Shown piece by piece: positions 7,790-16,164 of a DNA stretch of 64,000 bases. Each line of letters opens with the position of its first letter. The stretch's first letter is position 1. Source of the DNA: DASPKM01 sp963817075 (GTDB taxonomy: Bacteria > Bacteroidota > Bacteroidia > Chitinophagales > Chitinophagaceae); contig CAWFMT010000005.1 of assembly GCA_963817075.1 (NCBI GenBank), positions 434,001 to 498,000 on the forward strand, read 5' to 3'. A program made the position numbers and the translations under genes. The notes under the pieces were generated by a model. It was not told the DNA's origin, did not search any database, and worked only from the letters and a program-made list of their open reading frames with translations.

Positions 7790-8899
7790 ATGAAGAAGAT
7801 TTTTCCATTTCTGCTCGCCTTCTTAACGGGTGCATTTAGTTTCGCTCAGAACTCAAACGAAGCACCTTCTACCAAAGAGGGAGTTCTCTCAATCATGCAT
7901 AGAGTGGCCGACTGGCAGATCAATTCCTACAATAAGGATGGATATAAACGTCCTCGCTGGGATTGGACAAATGCAGCTTGTTATACGGGCATAATGGAAT
8001 TGGCCAAGATCAGTAAAGACAAAAAGTATGAGAATTTTGTATTTACTATTGGCGATAGTCTTGACTGGAACACTGGCCGCAGAAGATTTCATGCGGACGA
8101 CTATTGCGTGGCACAGACTTTTTGCAATCTTTACTTCATCCACAAGAATCCAAAAATGATCGCGGCTTTCCAAAAGCTTGCTGATAGTATTGCAGCCATG
8201 CCGCATGATGAATCACTGGAATGGAAGAACAGGATTGCTGAAAGAGAATGGGCCTGGTGTGATGCCTTGTTTATGGGACCAACTGCCCTGGCATATTTAT
8301 CAACAGCCACTGGCGATCCAAAATATCTTGATATTGCTACAAAACTCTGGTGGAAGACTACAGACTATCTCTATGATAAAGAAGAGAAATTGTATTTCCG
8401 GGACCAGACTTTCTTTGACAAGCGCGAAAAAAATGGAAAAGAAGTTTTTTGGTCAAGAGGCAATGGATGGGTAATCGCTGGGCTGGTAAGGGTTCTGGAC
8501 AATATTCCATCTAACCATCCTGAAAGAAAAAAATTCTTGAAACTCTATAAGGAAATGGCTGAACGCGTTGCAGGTTTGCAGCAACCTGATGGAAGCTGGC
8601 ATGCATCCCTCCTTGATCCTGCTTCCTATACCAATAAAGAAACAAGTGGAACAGGATTTTTTACTTACTCACTTCTTTGGGGGCTGAACAAAGGAATATT
8701 GAAAAAGAAAAAATACTGGCCAGTGATTGAAAAGGGATGGAAAGCACTAACAGAATCTGTTCACCCTGATGGAATGCTGGGATATGTCCAGGCTATTGGA
8801 GCTGCGCCTGGGCAATCAGATGCGAACAGCACCGAAGTCTATGGCGTAGGTGCCTTCCTGCTTACTGGAAGTGAAATGTACAAGTATCTGAAAAAGTAA
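7790..8899 (+). CDS. Secreted GH88/GH105-family unsaturated uronyl hydrolase
   Basis: 369 residues with a signal peptide ('KIFPFLLAFLTGAFSFAQ'). The remainder is an (alpha/alpha)6 barrel of the YteR/YesR type (GH88/105). Features include 'RPRWDWTNAACYTGIMELAKI', 'HADDYCVAQTFCNLYFI' (the DDY region carries the presumed catalytic Asp), 'FWSRGNGWVIAGLVRVLD' and the C-terminal 'GTGFFTYSLLWGLNKGIL'. These enzymes hydrate and cleave unsaturated rhamnogalacturonyl or glucuronyl disaccharides left by polysaccharide lyases. The exact substrate is unknown and no lyase or SusCD pair is adjacent. Confidence 0.87.
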   Translation: MKKIFPFLLAFLTGAFSFAQNSNEAPSTKEGVLSIMHRVADWQINSYNKDGYKRPRWDWTNAACYTGIMELAKISKDKKYENFVFTIGDSLDWNTGRRRFHADDYCVAQTFCNLYFIHKNPKMIAAFQKLADSIAAMPHDESLEWKNRIAEREWAWCDALFMGPTALAYLSTATGDPKYLDIATKLWWKTTDYLYDKEEKLYFRDQTFFDKREKNGKEVFWSRGNGWVIAGLVRVLDNIPSNHPERKKFLKLYKEMAERVAGLQQPDGSWHASLLDPASYTNKETSGTGFFTYSLLWGLNKGILKKKKYWPVIEKGWKALTESVHPDGMLGYVQAIGAAPGQSDANSTEVYGVGAFLLTGSEMYKYLKK

Positions 8900-8925
8900 A
8901 TCCCCCCAGCGAAGTCGAGAATAAA

Positions 8926-9004
8926 ACTAAACCGCGAAGACACCAAGACGCCAGGAACGCCAGAAGATTTTGCGTAACCTTGCGCCTTTGTTTCCTGGCC
9001 ACAA
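8926..9004. repeat. AACCGC...GACGCCA intergenic hairpin repeat
   Basis: 'aaaccgcgaagacaccaag' is followed about 30 bp later by 'ccttgcgcctttgtttcctgg'. It is a member of the dispersed imperfect inverted repeats described at 16024-16103. It lies between the convergent GH88 and methylglyoxal synthase genes, where it may help end transcription from both sides. Confidence 0.6.
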
Positions 9005-9009
9005 ATCCC

Positions 9010-9465
9010 CTAAATCGCACTTTTATTTACATAGGCCTGATAAGGTTCATTTGTAGTTGATCTATTCAGCATGGCTGAAGTCAGCACATAATCTGCCGTT
9101 TTGCTATTTCCAGCGATGATGATGTTAGCATGAATGGCCGTAGTCAACAGCAGATCAACATCACTATCATCAGGATGAGTGTTTGACGGGCCATTCAGGA
9201 AAATGATTATATCGATCCTTCCTTCATAGATCATCCCAACTAATTGCTGGTCGCCCCCAATAGGACCGGATGGCAACTTGACCACAGGTTGATTAAGAGT
9301 TCCCTCAAGAATATTTCCGGCCGCCCCTGTAGCAATCACCTCATGCTGGTTCAATAAGTCTCTGTTATAATAAGACCATTCAATCAATTCAGTCTTTTTA
9401 CTCTCGTGAGCGATAATGGCAATTCTTTTGGCGATGCTCATTGTATTTGAATTCATAATGTTCAT
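9010..9465 (-). CDS. mgsA: Methylglyoxal synthase
   Basis: The conserved region starts 'SIAKRIAIIAHESKKTEL' and includes 'ATGAAGNILEG', 'KLPSGPIGGDQQLVGMI' (phosphate binding) and 'DDSDVDLLLTTAIHAN'. Methylglyoxal synthase converts dihydroxyacetone phosphate to methylglyoxal plus phosphate, relieving sugar-phosphate stress when phosphate is scarce. The frame is open up to 9546, but residues before the conserved core look non-coding. Starts at 9465, 9456 or 9441 fit, and the last would give the usual family length. It lies downstream of a half Gfo/Idh protein and a DeoR regulator on the same strand. Confidence 0.9.
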   Translation of the reverse strand: MNIMNSNTMSIAKRIAIIAHESKKTELIEWSYYNRDLLNQHEVIATGAAGNILEGTLNQPVVKLPSGPIGGDQQLVGMIYEGRIDIIIFLNGPSNTHPDDSDVDLLLTTAIHANIIIAGNSKTADYVLTSAMLNRSTTNEPYQAYVNKSAI

Positions 9466-9552
9466 GTTTGATAATAAAATACCTGTCTGCGAAAACGCAC
9501 AGTGTCCAAAATCTATCTTAAAAGTGCAAATCGCCAGGCAATACAAAGTCTA

Positions 9553-9858
9553 TTAAATAATCCGAACCTGTTTGCCTGCCTCCAACGCAAACTGTAGTAG
9601 TTGGGAATCCCTGACCGCAGATGTAGAAACAATTACAAGTTCTATTGATGCATCCGCAAAGATGGAGTTGATATCATCAACTATTTCCACTTCTGGATAA
9701 GTTGCAAGGGCTAGATTAGCAGTGACCCTGTCCTGCGTCTGGATTTTCTTTACATTAAAATTCTCTGACTGATGCTGAGTAAAATGATCTGTATTCATTC
9801 CTTCAGCAATCATTCCAACGTTTATATAATCCCGGTTTTTATTTATTTGAGTTGCCAT
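9553..9858 (-). CDS. Stand-alone Gfo/Idh-type N-terminal Rossmann half-domain
   Basis: Only 101 residues. They align with the nucleotide-binding half of Gfo/Idh/MocA oxidoreductases: 'YINVGMIAEGM' at the first strand, 'YPEVEIVDDINSIFAD', 'SIELVIVSTSA' and 'ALEAGKQVRI'. The protein stops exactly where the family continues into 'EKP' and the catalytic domain. The glycine-rich GxGxxG is replaced by 'AEGMNTD', so NAD(P) binding is doubtful. No frame of the following 88 bp restores the missing half, so this is either a genuine small protein or an old truncation. It sits between mgsA and the DeoR gene, suggesting a regulatory or sensory role (inference). Confidence 0.7.
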   Translation of the reverse strand: MATQINKNRDYINVGMIAEGMNTDHFTQHQSENFNVKKIQTQDRVTANLALATYPEVEIVDDINSIFADASIELVIVSTSAVRDSQLLQFALEAGKQVRII

Positions 9859-9876
9859 ATAATATTTTTTAATGAG

Positions 9877-10623
9877 TTAGATAATTCTGATACCCGCTTT
9901 CTTATATGGCTTAAAAAGATCTGATTCAGGTGAAGAAGTAATAATTCCAGATAATGATTGAATTGTTGAAATATGAAATGCTTCAGCTGTATTCAATTTT
10001 TCTGGTGTTGAAAGCGCAACCACCTGTCCACAGGATTTTATCATTGCTTTTTTTACAGCTGATTCTTCATAATGATGACCAGTGATCCCCAACTCAAGAT
10101 CAATACTGCAAATTCCCAGGAAACAAAGGTCTGCCCTGATGGATTGAAAGAACTGAACTGTATCCGGACCTGAAGTGATCATGCTGCTTCTGAAAAATCT
10201 TCCACCTGCAAAAAACACCTCAATGTCATTCCTTTCTTCAAGCATGATCACGATCGGAAAGCTATTTGTGAAAATTGTAAGGCCAAGGTTTTTCGGTAAC
10301 AGACTCGCCACTGCAAGTGTTGAGGTCCCGCTATCTAAAACGATAACCTGCTTCTCCTTTATTAACTGAATTGATTTTTTAGCCATTAATTGTTTCTGTC
10401 TGCTCGCAAAATTCGCACGCTCTTTCAGATCATGTGGACCCGGAGCGTGTGGGATCGCCCCACCTCTTACTTCCTGCAATAACTTTTGCGCAGAGAGTTC
10501 TTTTATATCACGCCTGATCGTGTCTTCACTCACCCGCAGCTCTTTACTCAACTGCGGCAAGAGAACTCTTTTCTCTTTTTGAAGCCATTCAAGAATATGA
10601 TGATGTCTTTCTTCTTTAAGCAT
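9877..10623 (-). CDS. DeoR/GlpR-family transcriptional regulator
   Basis: About 248 residues from the Met at 10623 ('MLKEERHHHILEWL'), the usual start of the family; the frame extends nine codons further. The N-terminal DeoR winged helix ('LPQLSKELRVSEDTIRRDIKEL') precedes a DeoRC sugar-phosphate sensor domain with 'VIVLDSGTSTLAVASLL' and 'GITGHHYEESAVKKAMI'. These regulators usually repress sugar catabolism genes and respond to phosphorylated sugars. With methylglyoxal synthase two genes downstream on the same strand, control of triose-phosphate or hexose stress is a reasonable inference. Confidence 0.88.
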   Translation of the reverse strand: MLKEERHHHILEWLQKEKRVLLPQLSKELRVSEDTIRRDIKELSAQKLLQEVRGGAIPHAPGPHDLKERANFASRQKQLMAKKSIQLIKEKQVIVLDSGTSTLAVASLLPKNLGLTIFTNSFPIVIMLEERNDIEVFFAGGRFFRSSMITSGPDTVQFFQSIRADLCFLGICSIDLELGITGHHYEESAVKKAMIKSCGQVVALSTPEKLNTAEAFHISTIQSLSGIITSSPESDLFKPYKKAGIRII

Positions 10624-10650
10624 TTTCAGATGTCCTGCGAAATTATGCAA

Positions 10651-11213
10651 ACATTTCAGCTTTTTGCAAGTTATTGCAAATACTTTGCCACACTCTTAAC
10701 ATAACAAAGGTTAACACTTTAATAATATGCCCTGATAGTCAGATACTTAAAACAAGATTAGTTGAAAAGCAATGTTTTGCAAGACGTGGACAATTTGACC
10801 GTTAATCATGTCTGCATTGAGCGAGATTGGCTCAAATTAATGAGAGTATTTTTATCTCTGGCATGAGACCAGATCTACAATAAAACTTCATATGGAATAT
10901 TAAAAAGAAAAAAGCCCTCCTGTAGAAACAGGACGGCCTCTAACGATTGCTTGCCATATAAAAAAAACTTTGACTAACTGCTTATTATATACCCAATTAT
11001 TCTAACTTCACGGCGCTTATTCGAAAATCGGCCTCATCGATTGCTTACTCTAACGATTGCCTGCTTTATTTAGAATAAACTCATTCTGAGATCAAATATA
11101 GAATGAGTTTTTAGTTTAAACCGGTCAAATTATGGGGGTTTTAATTACGCCAAAAGGATCGGCCATAGGCTGAAGCGCTTGCTGCCATTGCATTCCAGCC
11201 CAATTTTTTCATT
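10651..11213. other. Gene-poor spacer with possible small RNA features
   Basis: No coding region is evident in these 560 bases. They hold a GC-rich hairpin at about 10910-10935 ('GCCCTCCTGT-AGAA-ACAGGACGGC', one mismatch). They also hold two copies of 'TCTAACGATTGCYTGC' (about 10939 and 11051), and end with a strong hairpin-plus-T signal at 11077. A small transcript running from about 10.9 to 11.1 kb on the + strand would fit, but I recognise no RNA family. Confidence 0.4.
11077..11114 (+). terminator. Rho-independent terminator-like hairpin
   Basis: Perfect 11-bp arms AAACTCATTCT (11077-11087) and AGAATGAGTTT (11100-11110) enclose a 12-base loop, followed by more T residues (11108-11112 are all T). 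It could end a small transcript coming from the left, because no annotated + strand gene precedes it within 2 kb. Confidence 0.6.
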
Positions 11214-12780
11214 ATGCCCAACCGCTCTGCTGACATATTATTCCAATTGATCCACTCATTAGAAAAGGCAGAAAAAAGACATTTCAAACTATATATCAAA
11301 CGGAGTTCTGCAAAGGAAAACCTTAAAATAGTTCAGCTCTTCGATGCATTGACAAGCTGAAGGATTATGATGAGAAACTATTGCTCAAAAAACTGGAAGG
11401 AATAGAAAAACCTCAGCTTTCAAATCTTAAGACACATCTATATAAACAACTATTGGCGAGTCTCAGGCTCCTGAAAAGCGCCGACAGCATTGACCTTCAA
11501 TTGAACGAACAATTCGACTATGCCCATATCCTTTATAAGAAAGGATTATTTCTTCAAAGCCTCCGCATTGTGGAGCGAGCAAAAGAAATTGCGAGAGCCC
11601 ATCAGAAATTTAATTTCTTAACGCAGGCAATCGCACTTGAAAAAAGAATTGAAAGCCTGCATATCACAAGAAGCCTTGAAGACAAAGCAGAACGGTTATC
11701 TGCAGAAGCAGTTGAGGTGAGCAGGCATATCGATATGGTTTCGCGGTTATCAAATCTTGCATTGCAGTTGAATAGCTGGTACATTAAAAATGGTCATGCG
11801 CGAAATGAGGAAGATGAAAAGGGGGTGAAGTCATTCATGAAAAAAAACCTGCCTCCTGATGCCCATGAACAAACTGGTTTTTATGAACAGCTTTATTTGT
11901 TCCAGAGTTATAGCTGGTATGCATTTATTCGCCAGGACTTTTTGCAATACTATCGTTATACTCAAAAATGGGTAGATCTTTTTCATGCTGATCCACTATT
12001 GATCCGAGTAGAGACAGGTCACTACATTAAAGGACTTCACAACTTGCTGAACGCTCATTTTGATCTGCGCAATTACGAGAAATTCGAGATTGATCTGAAA
12101 AGATTTGAAACATTTGCGAAAACTGCCAGGGTTCAGGATCATGATAACTTTAGAATACAGTCATTCATTTATATCACACAGGCCAAGATCAATCAGCATT
12201 TCATGCTGGGCACTTTCAAGGAAGGACTTTCTCTGGTGAAAGATATTGAAAAGAAATTGGATGAATACTCTCTATTCATCGATCGCCATCGGGTAATGGT
12301 ACTGAATTATAAGATGGCCACGCTTTATTTTGGAAGCGGTGACCACGCTACCTGTATCGACTATCTGCAAAGGATCATCAATGATAACGTAGATCTCCGT
12401 TATGATCTGCAATGCTATGCGCGATTACTTCATCTTATTGCACATTATGAACTGGGGAATGTTGAGCTCATGGAATCTCTGACCAAATCAGTCTATCGCT
12501 TCATGGCGAAAATGAATAATCTTAACTGTTGTAGAAGAAGAGATATTTCGCTTTCTCAGGCATTCATTTCATTTTTCAAGGTCACGAATTGAAACAGGAA
12601 TTAGAAAAATTTCTGCAAAAGATCAAGCAATTTGAAAAAAGTCGTTTTGAAACCCGCGCATTCGCATACCTCGATATCATTTCCTGGGTAGAAGGCAAGG
12701 TGTATAACAAAACCATGAGCAAGGTCATCTCTGAAAAATATCAGCAGAGTAAAAAGAGACGGTACATTGCGGAATCGTGA
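11214..12780 (+). pseudogene. Frameshifted TPR-like cytoplasmic protein (Bacteroidota hypothetical family)
   Basis: One protein is spread over several frames. ATG 11214 reads 'RSADILFQLIHSLEKAEKR...LFDALTS' and stops at 11358. Re-reading the G at 11351 gives 'DKLKDYDEKLLLKKLEGIEKPQL' and continues in the next frame to 12592. Near 12524 dropping one A turns 'NCCRRRDISLS' into 'TVVEEEIFRFLRHSF'. A further one-base change near 12588 joins it to 'KQELEKFLQKIKQFEKSRFETRAF', ending at 12780. From memory, a family common in Chitinophagaceae has this uninterrupted order of about 520 residues of helical repeats. Three indels of one base suggest either decay or sequencing error. Function is unknown. 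Confidence 0.75.
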
Positions 12781-12940
12781 GACGTGAGTCGTGAGTCGTG
12801 AGACGTGAGTAAACCTTGCGCCTTAGCGTCCTTGCGGTGGAAAAAATGTTTGATTGTTTGAATGTTTGAATGTTCTCTGCTGTAAATTCTTCAACCTCGC
12901 GAAACCTTGCGCCTTAGCGTCCTTGCGGTAAAAAAAATAG
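12778..12940. repeat. Composite intergenic repeats (GTGAGTCGTGAGTC, CCTTGCGCCTTAGCG)
   Basis: A run of 'gacgtgagtcgtgagtcg' units (12780-12809) is followed by two near-identical copies of 'ccttgcgccttagcgtcc', one at 12814-12831 and one at 12905-12922. A 'gtttgattgtttgaatgtttg' tract (12848-12868) lies between them. The right-hand motifs are half-arms of the TTAACCGC hairpin family. Confidence 0.75.
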
Positions 12941-12944
12941 AAGT

Positions 12945-15878
12945 TTACTTCCGCAGCGCCTCATAGATCGCTTCATGAACCTTTCCGCGAATATTCATAC
13001 TACCCAACTTATTAAAGTTCGCTCCTGAAGAATTCACCCGATTCGAAAGAAAAATAAACACAAGATTGGATTTGGGATCTACCCACCAGCCAATGCCAGT
13101 AAATCCGGTATGACCATAAGTCAAGGGAGAAGCAGATAACGCGGGATAGGGTTCCGGGCGATTGTAATTATCTTTTTCTGGCTTATCAAAACCCAACCCT
13201 CTTCTGCTAATATCACTATTGTATGCAGTAAAATAATCTACCGTTTCAGGCTTGAAGAATTTCATTCCGTTAAGAGTGCCTTTATTCAGCAAGAGCTGTG
13301 TCATCTTCGCAAGATCTTCTACAGCGCTAAATAATCCGGCATGCCCGGCCACACCTCCCATCATTGCAGCTCCGGGATCATGTACATCTCCTTGAATTAA
13401 TTGTTTGCGGAAATAAGTTTCGTCCTCAGTGGGAGCGATTCGTTCCAATGGAAATCGTTCCCGTGGCTTGAAACCCGTGGTGGTCATTCCTAAAGGCTCA
13501 TAAAATGTTTTTCTAGCGTATTGATCAAGTGGCTGTCCTGAAATCGCTTCAACGATCTTGCCCAGGAAGATGAAATCGTTATCGCTATAAACATATCTTT
13601 CTGAAGAACCCATTGGACTCAGCAGAATTCTCTTATTCATCGTATCAATCCAGTCATTTCTGAGATATAGATTTTCTGCTACGCGAAAACTATGACTATC
13701 GTCAGAAGAGCTGCTATAATACAGAGGGGAAGCAATATTTCCATTCGCCGAATCGATGGTTTCGCGGTAAAATGGAATGAAAGACCTTAGTCCTCCCTGG
13801 TGAAGGATAACATCCCATAACTTAATATTTTCCTTGTCGCTGCCCCTCACCCATGGAAGATAATCACCAATAGTCTTATTCAGATCCAACCTTCCTTCAT
13901 CATATAATTTCATCACTGAAATATTGGTAGCAACGATCTTGGTAACAGAGGCCAGGTCAAAAATTGTTTCAGTGGTCATCGGCTTTGGATTGGTCCATGC
14001 CATTTGTCCAAATGCTTTTTCATAAACAATTCGCCCATCCTTTGCAACAAGTACAACAGCACCAGGGTATGCCTGTTGGATAATCCCGTCCTGCACAATT
14101 GAATCAATGATGTTTAATTTAGTTTCATTGAACCCAACAGCTGAGGGTTGAATAGATGGGAGCAATGCAAGGTTTGTGATTCCATGCCCAAATTTCAACT
14201 CAGGACAAATAGTAACAGGAAGTGTCCCTTTAGGATATATTTTTCCCTCAAGAACATCTGCAGCAACATCCTGGGTGATGGCATCATCTTCATAACAGGC
14301 GACAAGTGTTTTGGTATCGCAAAATTTACCAAGTATGTAAGGATTGCCAAAAGCGAGCATTATTGTCCGGTTTTCAGACTGTAGTTGTTGAAGCAATTTC
14401 ATTGCAGATGGAGTGATCCCATGATTATTCGCTGGAAACCGATTGTAGTTGTGAAGTCCAATGATCACAATATCATACCGGTTCTTTATCAAATCAAGCG
14501 TGGCCTGTGCTTGCTGTTCTGAAAGACCATAGTCAAAATAATAAACATGCGCCCCGTAATCATTCCGCATTCTTCCTGAAAAAGTGTTGTCATTGCGCAA
14601 GCCTAAACCCACATAAGCAACTTTCTCGAACTGCCTTGGCATCAATGGAAAAACTGCACCTTCATTTCTTCGTAATAAACTGATGGCTTGTTCAGCAACC
14701 TTTCTTCGCATTTCCGGGATTCCTTTATTCAAATCCTTTAACAGGTTTGAGGTTGAAACAGGGCGAACATTAGCAAGCCCATACTGATATTTCGCGTACA
14801 AAATCTTTTTAACACGCTTATCAATATCCTTCCATTTCAACTTTTTATTCTTGATTGCATCCTTGATACTAGCGATGGCAGCTGGAATATTTCCAGGAAG
14901 GCAAAGCATATCATTTCCTGCGATGAGAGATTCAGCGGAAGCCTGACCACCTGGAAAGAATTTAGTGACCCCCTGCATTTCAAGCGCGTCAGTAAACGTA
15001 AGCCCATCGTACTTCATTTCGTTTCGCAAAAGCTTTGTCACATTGTTATATGAAAGGGATGTTGCCCGGTTTGCGGTCTTATCGATTACGGGTATGTAAA
15101 GATGGGCGATCATGACGCTTCCTACTCCAGCTTCAAACAATCTCTTGAAAGGATACAATTCGAGGTCTTGCAACTGAGGTTTTGATTTGTTGATCACCGG
15201 AAGATCAAAATGAGAATCAACAGAAACATCACCATGTCCGGGAAAATGTTTCGCAGTTGCCATTGTTCCCACATCCTGCATCCCTTTCATATACTGAACG
15301 CCAAATTCCGCAACCTTGAATTTGTCTTCGCCAAAAGATCTGTCATTAATTACCGGGTTCAGGGGATTATTATTTACATCCACCACCGGAGCATAATTCA
15401 CCTGTATGCCCATGCGCTTGCATTGCTCTCCAACTAACCGGCCATATTCATAAACAATCGAAGAATCCTTCATGGCACCCATCATCATCTGTCTTGGCAA
15501 TGGCATAACGCTATCCATTCTCATTCCTAAACCATTTTCTCCATCGATACAAATGAGAATTGGAGTCTTTGCAAATCCTTGCATGCGATTGATGAAATTT
15601 GCCTGACTCAATGGTCCTCCCTGGAACATGCAGATACCGCCAACATTGTATTTTCGTACAGCTTCCTCTGTCTCCTTCCAATAAAGCAATGGCCTTCTTG
15701 TCTGAGGGGCAAAACCGGAACCGCGCACAACCATCAACTGCGCAATCTTCTCATCCGCACTAAGTGTTTTGAAAACACTGTCCACCCATGCATTCGCAGA
15801 AAGTTGGGAAGATTTTTGCGCCATGGAAAAAACGCTGATCATGGTTGCAATGAGACCTAATAGAGATTTATGAAACAT
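12945..15878 (-). CDS. GH3 beta-N-acetylhexosaminidase fused to serine beta-lactamase domain
   Basis: Start chosen at 15878 because it gives a signal peptide ('MFHKSLLGLIATMISVFSMAQ'), for a product of about 977 residues. The N-terminal half is GH3 of the NagZ type: 'KHFPGHGDVSVDSHFDLP' holds the Asp-His general-acid dyad and 'LTFTDALEMQG' the nucleophile Asp. The middle carries the GH3 C-terminal alpha/beta domain. The C-terminal third is a class C beta-lactamase/D-peptidase-like domain with 'SVTK' (S-x-x-K) near residue 645, 'YVYSDNDF' and 'GHTGFTG'. This fusion is known from Bacteroidota and is expected to act on peptidoglycan fragments in the periplasm. The YxN motif here is Y-S-D, a variant. 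Confidence 0.9.
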   Translation of the reverse strand: MFHKSLLGLIATMISVFSMAQKSSQLSANAWVDSVFKTLSADEKIAQLMVVRGSGFAPQTRRPLLYWKETEEAVRKYNVGGICMFQGGPLSQANFINRMQGFAKTPILICIDGENGLGMRMDSVMPLPRQMMMGAMKDSSIVYEYGRLVGEQCKRMGIQVNYAPVVDVNNNPLNPVINDRSFGEDKFKVAEFGVQYMKGMQDVGTMATAKHFPGHGDVSVDSHFDLPVINKSKPQLQDLELYPFKRLFEAGVGSVMIAHLYIPVIDKTANRATSLSYNNVTKLLRNEMKYDGLTFTDALEMQGVTKFFPGGQASAESLIAGNDMLCLPGNIPAAIASIKDAIKNKKLKWKDIDKRVKKILYAKYQYGLANVRPVSTSNLLKDLNKGIPEMRRKVAEQAISLLRRNEGAVFPLMPRQFEKVAYVGLGLRNDNTFSGRMRNDYGAHVYYFDYGLSEQQAQATLDLIKNRYDIVIIGLHNYNRFPANNHGITPSAMKLLQQLQSENRTIMLAFGNPYILGKFCDTKTLVACYEDDAITQDVAADVLEGKIYPKGTLPVTICPELKFGHGITNLALLPSIQPSAVGFNETKLNIIDSIVQDGIIQQAYPGAVVLVAKDGRIVYEKAFGQMAWTNPKPMTTETIFDLASVTKIVATNISVMKLYDEGRLDLNKTIGDYLPWVRGSDKENIKLWDVILHQGGLRSFIPFYRETIDSANGNIASPLYYSSSSDDSHSFRVAENLYLRNDWIDTMNKRILLSPMGSSERYVYSDNDFIFLGKIVEAISGQPLDQYARKTFYEPLGMTTTGFKPRERFPLERIAPTEDETYFRKQLIQGDVHDPGAAMMGGVAGHAGLFSAVEDLAKMTQLLLNKGTLNGMKFFKPETVDYFTAYNSDISRRGLGFDKPEKDNYNRPEPYPALSASPLTYGHTGFTGIGWWVDPKSNLVFIFLSNRVNSSGANFNKLGSMNIRGKVHEAIYEALRK

Positions 15879-16023
15879 TTTAGTCACACATTTATTGATG
15901 GATGAAATGGATTGGCAAGAATTAACTCTCTGAAACGCAATCCGTAAAATTAGGTTATAAACCATTTTTTCAAACTCGGAATTTGTTGATCGGTTGAATT
16001 ACTGGAATTTCTGCAGAAAAAAA

Positions 16024-16103
16024 TTAACCGCCAGGACGCCAAGACGCAAAGCAGCGCCAGAAATTCTTCGCGAAACCTTGCGCCCTTGCGTCTTAGCGGT
16101 TAA
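16024..16103. repeat. TTAACCGC...GCGGTTAA intergenic inverted repeat (best copy)
   Basis: The outer arms TTAACCGC (16024-16031) and GCGGTTAA (16096-16103) are perfect inverted repeats. The inner stretches 'aggacgccaagacgcaa' and 'ccttgcgcccttgcgtctt' are also largely complementary, giving an 80-base stem-loop. This is the clearest member of a family that recurs in most spacers of the window. Confidence 0.8.
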
Positions 16104-16151
16104 ATCTTATTTATCCGGCATATAAATCTTCGCATCCAACTATTCGTGTAA

Positions 16152-16159
16152 TATCTTTG
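16152..16159 (+). promoter_or_regulatory. -7 box (TATCTTTG) of mutL
   Basis: TATCTTTG matches the Bacteroidota -7 consensus TAnnTTTG and ends five bases before the mutL ATG, so the transcript would be leaderless or nearly so. No clear -33 TTG is seen at the usual distance. Confidence 0.55.
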
Positions 16160-16164
16160 ATGAG

